This document shows, piece after piece, positions 4,167 to 7,056 of a DNA stretch of 7,056 nt. The position numbers and the translations under genes were made by a program. The notes beneath the pieces were generated by a model. It saw only the letters and a list, made by a program, of their open reading frames with translations, was not told the origin of the DNA and ran no database searches. This stretch comes from Methylophaga sp. (GTDB taxonomy: Bacteria > Pseudomonadota > Gammaproteobacteria > Nitrosococcales > Methylophagaceae), in assembly GCA_014762585.1 (NCBI GenBank), contig JABURN010000003.1, positions 1-7,056 on the forward strand, read 5' to 3'. Position 1 is the stretch's first letter. Each line of letters opens with the position of its first letter.

Positions 4167-6087
4167 CAGAACTCAAGGCTTCTTCGCTGAAAAACGCCGC
4201 GACATCATCAATATTCTGCGTTATGGGCATTGGTGGCAGGCTGCGCATGAAGACTTTACCATAGGGTTTGCTTAAGAACCGTGGATCACACAGTACCAAC
4301 ACGCCCGAGTCCTGCTTGTCTCTGATCAGTCGGCCTATGCCCTGTTTCAGTTGAATCACGGCTGAGGGGATTTGAATCGATCGAAATGGATTACCGCCCC
4401 GCTCTCGCAAATGATTAATTCTGGCTTCCAACACCGGGTCACCCGGTGAGGCAAAAGGAATTTTATCGATTAACACGCAGGATAAGGCTTCCCCTCTGAC
4501 GTCCACCCCCTCCCAGAAGCTGTTTGTGCCCAGTAACACCGCATTCCCGTGATCTCTGAATTCTGCCAACAGCTGGTTTTTGGCGCGGCTGCCCTGCACC
4601 AGAATTGGATAATCCATATCCTGCAATGCTTCGGCGACCTCATTCAAAGCCCGGTAACTGGTGAAAAGCAGAAAAGTCCGGCCCCGGCTGTGTTCGATGA
4701 CCGAACGTGCAATCTCGGCAATATGCTGGTTATAACCATGATGCGAGGGCTCAACCGGTATCGATGGCATATATAAAAGGCTCTGACGGGCATAATCAAA
4801 TGGGCTCTGCCAACTGGCTGTGAGCGGATCTTCCAAGCCTAACTGCTGAATGAAGTTATTGAATTTGCCGGCTACGGTTAATGTGGCTGAGGTAAACACC
4901 CAGGCACTGGGTTTCTCGGCGATCCATTGCTGAAAATGCTGACTGACTTCCTGCGGTGTGGCATGCAAGACAAAACTGTTGCCACGAATATCGAGCCATA
5001 GCACCAGATTGTCATCTTCAGCGTTATCACTGAATATTGATAAGCGATCAATCAAGTCCTGACTGCGTTCATAGCATTGTTCCAGTCCCCTGCTCCGTTC
5101 GCTGGCTGTTTCCAGCGTTTCCATCAGGGTTTCAACGCTGCTTATCAATATCTCCAGTTGATCCTTAACATCGGGAAAACGCTGCAGACACTGATGCCAC
5201 GGCAGACGTTGCTCACTATCACCCAGGCTCAGTTTAAACTGGTGCAAACGGTTTTCCAGTTTCTCAGCCGCTTGGCGGATACTGTCCATATCATTGGCTT
5301 CCAGCTCCATTTCCCTGATGCTGTCTCGGCTCAGCTCCTGCAACTGATGACTGCTGACCCGATGGCCCAGAAACTGACTGGCAATTGCGGGTAACTGATG
5401 GGCTTCGTCGATAATAAAAGCATCCGCATCCGGCAACACCTCTCCCTGCCCAGAGGCCTTTAGCGCCATATCTGACATCAACAGGTGATGATTGACGATC
5501 ACAATATCGGCTTCCTGCGCCTTGCGACGGGCTTCGACGATAAAACACTGATCATAATCCGGGCACTGCTGCCCCAGGCAGTTGTCGACGGTCGAGGTCA
5601 CTTTGGGCCATAACGGAGATTGCTCCTCCAGCAAATCTGTCTCACTCAGATCACCGGAATCAGTTTTACCGGTCCATTCGCGAAGGTCCTGCAACACATG
5701 TTGGTTCATCGCTGAACTGGGTTCAGTTTCTGCCAATGACAGCCGGTAATGGCACAGATAATTACTGCGCCCCTTTAGCAAAGCCGCTTTTAATGGCGCA
5801 GACAGGACTTCACGCAGTTTCGGCAAATCCTTTTTAAATAATTGATCTTGTAGATTTTTTGTGCCGGTTGAGATGAAGACTTTTTGCCCTGATAATATGG
5901 CGGGCGCCAGATAGGCATAGGTTTTACCGGTACCGGTGCCGGCTTCGGCTATCAGTGTTTCCCGGTTTGTCAGTGCCTCAGTGACTTTTTCTGCCATTTC
6001 AATCTGCTGGCTGCGGGCACTGTAATGCTCAACATGTTGGGATAGCAGGCCACCATCAGCGAATAAGTGTTCAATATCGTCTTGCAT
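4159..6087 (-). CDS. yoaA: YoaA-family iron-sulfur DNA helicase (XPD/DinG-like)
   Basis: This is an ATP-dependent superfamily 2 DNA helicase of the XPD/DinG group; E. coli YoaA acts in repair of stalled or damaged replication forks with the HolC (chi) subunit. At 642 aa it matches YoaA (about 636) rather than the longer DinG. Visible parts: Q-motif R25/Q28, Walker A AGTGTGKT (49-56), motif Ia STGTKNLQDQL (73-83), four [4Fe-4S] ligand cysteines C112, C170, C175 and C181 (C-x57-C-x4-C-x5-C), VNHHLL (198-203), DEAH box (227-230), motif V NSFWEGVD and motif VI QGIGRLIR (582-589). All key residues are intact. The arch domain is the less conserved region at about 240-360. The start ATG 6085-6087 lies 8 nt after the stop of the GIDE gene and has no clear Shine-Dalgarno, so it probably depends on translational coupling. 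It is last in its operon and no terminator is seen after it. Confidence 0.93.
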   Translation of the reverse strand: MQDDIEHLFADGGLLSQHVEHYSARSQQIEMAEKVTEALTNRETLIAEAGTGTGKTYAYLAPAILSGQKVFISTGTKNLQDQLFKKDLPKLREVLSAPLKAALLKGRSNYLCHYRLSLAETEPSSAMNQHVLQDLREWTGKTDSGDLSETDLLEEQSPLWPKVTSTVDNCLGQQCPDYDQCFIVEARRKAQEADIVIVNHHLLMSDMALKASGQGEVLPDADAFIIDEAHQLPAIASQFLGHRVSSHQLQELSRDSIREMELEANDMDSIRQAAEKLENRLHQFKLSLGDSEQRLPWHQCLQRFPDVKDQLEILISSVETLMETLETASERSRGLEQCYERSQDLIDRLSIFSDNAEDDNLVLWLDIRGNSFVLHATPQEVSQHFQQWIAEKPSAWVFTSATLTVAGKFNNFIQQLGLEDPLTASWQSPFDYARQSLLYMPSIPVEPSHHGYNQHIAEIARSVIEHSRGRTFLLFTSYRALNEVAEALQDMDYPILVQGSRAKNQLLAEFRDHGNAVLLGTNSFWEGVDVRGEALSCVLIDKIPFASPGDPVLEARINHLRERGGNPFRSIQIPSAVIQLKQGIGRLIRDKQDSGVLVLCDPRFLSKPYGKVFMRSLPPMPITQNIDDVAAFFSEEALSSAN

Positions 6088-6095
6088 GCTTTATT

Positions 6096-6995
6096 TCAAC
6101 GTTGATTAATAGCCCAGATAATGATCGTGCCGAGCACCAGAAAACCAGTCATCGCGGCGAAGGCATGACGCTGATATCGGGCAATGAGTTTCTGTTCAGG
6201 TATGGTGGAGAGGATATAGGGCTGACTCTTATGCGGGCTGTTTCGCATCATGCTGAGCTGTTTTACTTTGGCACGCTGTCCAATCTGTCTTTTAACTGCA
6301 ATGGTTGCGTCCTCTCTCGCTCGCTGCCATTCCTGTTGATTGATTTCACCATCATTATCCGTGTCATAGCGATGAAGTAGCTGGTTCGGATCCTGTTTCC
6401 ACTCGCGCAGTTTATGGCTGACCTGCTGGCGAATGGTCTGGTCTTCAACACTGGCGACGCTCTTGAACAATCCCATGGCATAGAGCGGCTCGCCCTCAAG
6501 AATAGTCCACTCGGTATATCGGCGTGGTGGCACCACATCATGCTTGTACCAGACCCGTTTATTACGGGTAATGACCTGCGCATCATCAGGATCGATAGCG
6601 CACTCACCTGTGCCATCCTCCAAGAGGAACACTTCTTCGCTGGTAGCCTGCTTGACCACTCGCCAGCGGGTACGGCTTCGGCCTTTGCTGCTGTATTCGC
6701 GCGTCTTTTCTTCAATTTTGTAGCTGTACCAGACGCAGCGCGTTTGCGACAAAGGCGAAAAAATGACCGGTCCTTCCATCATGCCAGCCTGACCAATCAG
6801 CTCAATATACCCTTGAGGGGCCGATCGGATGCGAGCGGTGGGTATATTCTGTATTAGTCTGGCGTGCTGATACCAACAAGCCATTCGCCAGAATAAAAAC
6901 AGAGCAATGGTTATCGCGACTGCAGCGCCCAGCCAGAACTCCCAGTTTTCAAGTTGCTGGATTTCAAGCGATATGGCAGCCAGAAAATCCTGCAT
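6096..6995 (-). CDS. GIDE-domain membrane protein with an EF-hand loop
   Basis: This 299-aa protein has two predicted membrane segments (about 20-42 and 278-296) with a large region between them. After the first segment comes IPTARIRSAPQGYIELIGQA (51-70), the hallmark of the GIDE domain shared with the mitochondrial ubiquitin ligase MUL1. The bacterial proteins lack the RING finger and so are not ubiquitin ligases, whatever their automatic names. V.WYSY (88-93), EVFLLEDGTG (121-130) and WTILEGEPLY (about 164-173) continue the domain. Residues 211-222 (DTDNDGEINQQE) form a canonical 12-residue EF-hand calcium loop with D1, D3, D5, G6, I8 and E12 all present; only one is seen. ATG 6993-6995 follows the upstream stop with no gap (TAAATG). 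In many gammaproteobacteria such genes follow lemA, which would fit the fragment upstream. Molecular function unknown. Confidence 0.82.
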   Translation of the reverse strand: MQDFLAAISLEIQQLENWEFWLGAAVAITIALFLFWRMACWYQHARLIQNIPTARIRSAPQGYIELIGQAGMMEGPVIFSPLSQTRCVWYSYKIEEKTREYSSKGRSRTRWRVVKQATSEEVFLLEDGTGECAIDPDDAQVITRNKRVWYKHDVVPPRRYTEWTILEGEPLYAMGLFKSVASVEDQTIRQQVSHKLREWKQDPNQLLHRYDTDNDGEINQQEWQRAREDATIAVKRQIGQRAKVKQLSMMRNSPHKSQPYILSTIPEQKLIARYQRHAFAAMTGFLVLGTIIIWAINQR

Positions 6996-7056
6996 TTACT
7001 GTTCAAACAGGCTGCGCAGGTTCACATCGGCAGTTTCTTCAGAACTGAACTCCAAC
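6996..7056 (-). CDS. C-terminal end of an upstream gene, possibly LemA family (cut by window edge)
   Basis: Nineteen codons and a TAA stop (6996-6998) read LEFSSEETADVNLRSLFEQ. The stop directly abuts the ATG of the GIDE-domain gene, so the two are surely in one operon. The fragment is too short for a firm call. LemA is suggested because LemA and GIDE genes are often neighbours and LemA proteins end in an acidic segment followed by a short hydrophobic V.l motif, which this resembles. Only the reading frame and the junction are certain. Confidence 0.4.
   Translation of the reverse strand, partial: LEFSSEETADVNLRSLFEQ

Noticed and set aside
5077..5548. Additional open frames in other frames over the helicase gene
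   Set aside because: The helicase frame has every motif intact, and the alternative products match nothing and have no ribosome sites.
6102..6857. Plus-strand open frames opposite the GIDE-domain gene
   Set aside because: They are shadows of a gene with clear domain motifs and membrane segments; their products have no recognisable features.
1..7056. CRISPR array, insertion sequence, tRNA or attachment site
   Set aside because: No regularly spaced repeats, transposase or integrase frame, cloverleaf, or long terminal repeats were seen on either strand.

Overview
The window looks like a chromosomal stretch from a gammaproteobacterium of moderate GC content. The evidence is a YoaA-type (not DinG-type) iron-sulfur helicase, an AzoR/LysR divergent pair, and proteobacterial-style DUF6494, DUF2237 and ferritin-like genes. 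A Methylophaga-like or other marine methylotroph or gamma lineage would fit, but that is only an impression. I see no transposase, integrase, tRNA, rRNA or CRISPR array.

Layout. Positions 1-291 (minus) hold the N-terminal 97 codons of an AzoR-type FMN-dependent azoreductase/quinone reductase. It diverges across 115 bp from a LysR-family regulator (407-1291, plus), a classic regulator-target arrangement. Positions 1292-1740 form an AT-rich gap of about 450 bp with no convincing gene. It holds a cluster of perfect short palindromes and, at its right end, a strong intrinsic terminator for the minus-strand gene that follows. That gene (1741-2565) encodes a helical DUF5677-type protein of unknown function.

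From a shared divergent promoter region (2566-2717) a compact plus-strand operon begins: pterin-4a-carbinolamine dehydratase (2718-3101), a DUF6494 protein (3122-3328), a bacterioferritin-like four-helix protein (3346-3789) and a cysteine-rich DUF2237 protein (3789-4166). Spacings are 20 bp, 17 bp and a 1-base TAATG overlap, so the four are almost certainly co-transcribed. Three of the four have no settled role or only a family-level one. This cassette is the best candidate in the window for an undescribed functional unit.

The operon runs tail-to-tail, with an 8-bp overlap, into a minus-strand operon read from right to left: the last 19 codons of an unidentified gene (6996-7056, possibly LemA family), a two-membrane-segment GIDE-domain protein carrying a perfect EF-hand loop (6096-6995), and the YoaA-family XPD-like DNA helicase (4159-6087). 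Junctions of 0 and 8 nt suggest translational coupling. The helicase belongs to DNA repair, whereas the GIDE protein is an envelope protein; the functional link between them, if any, is unknown.
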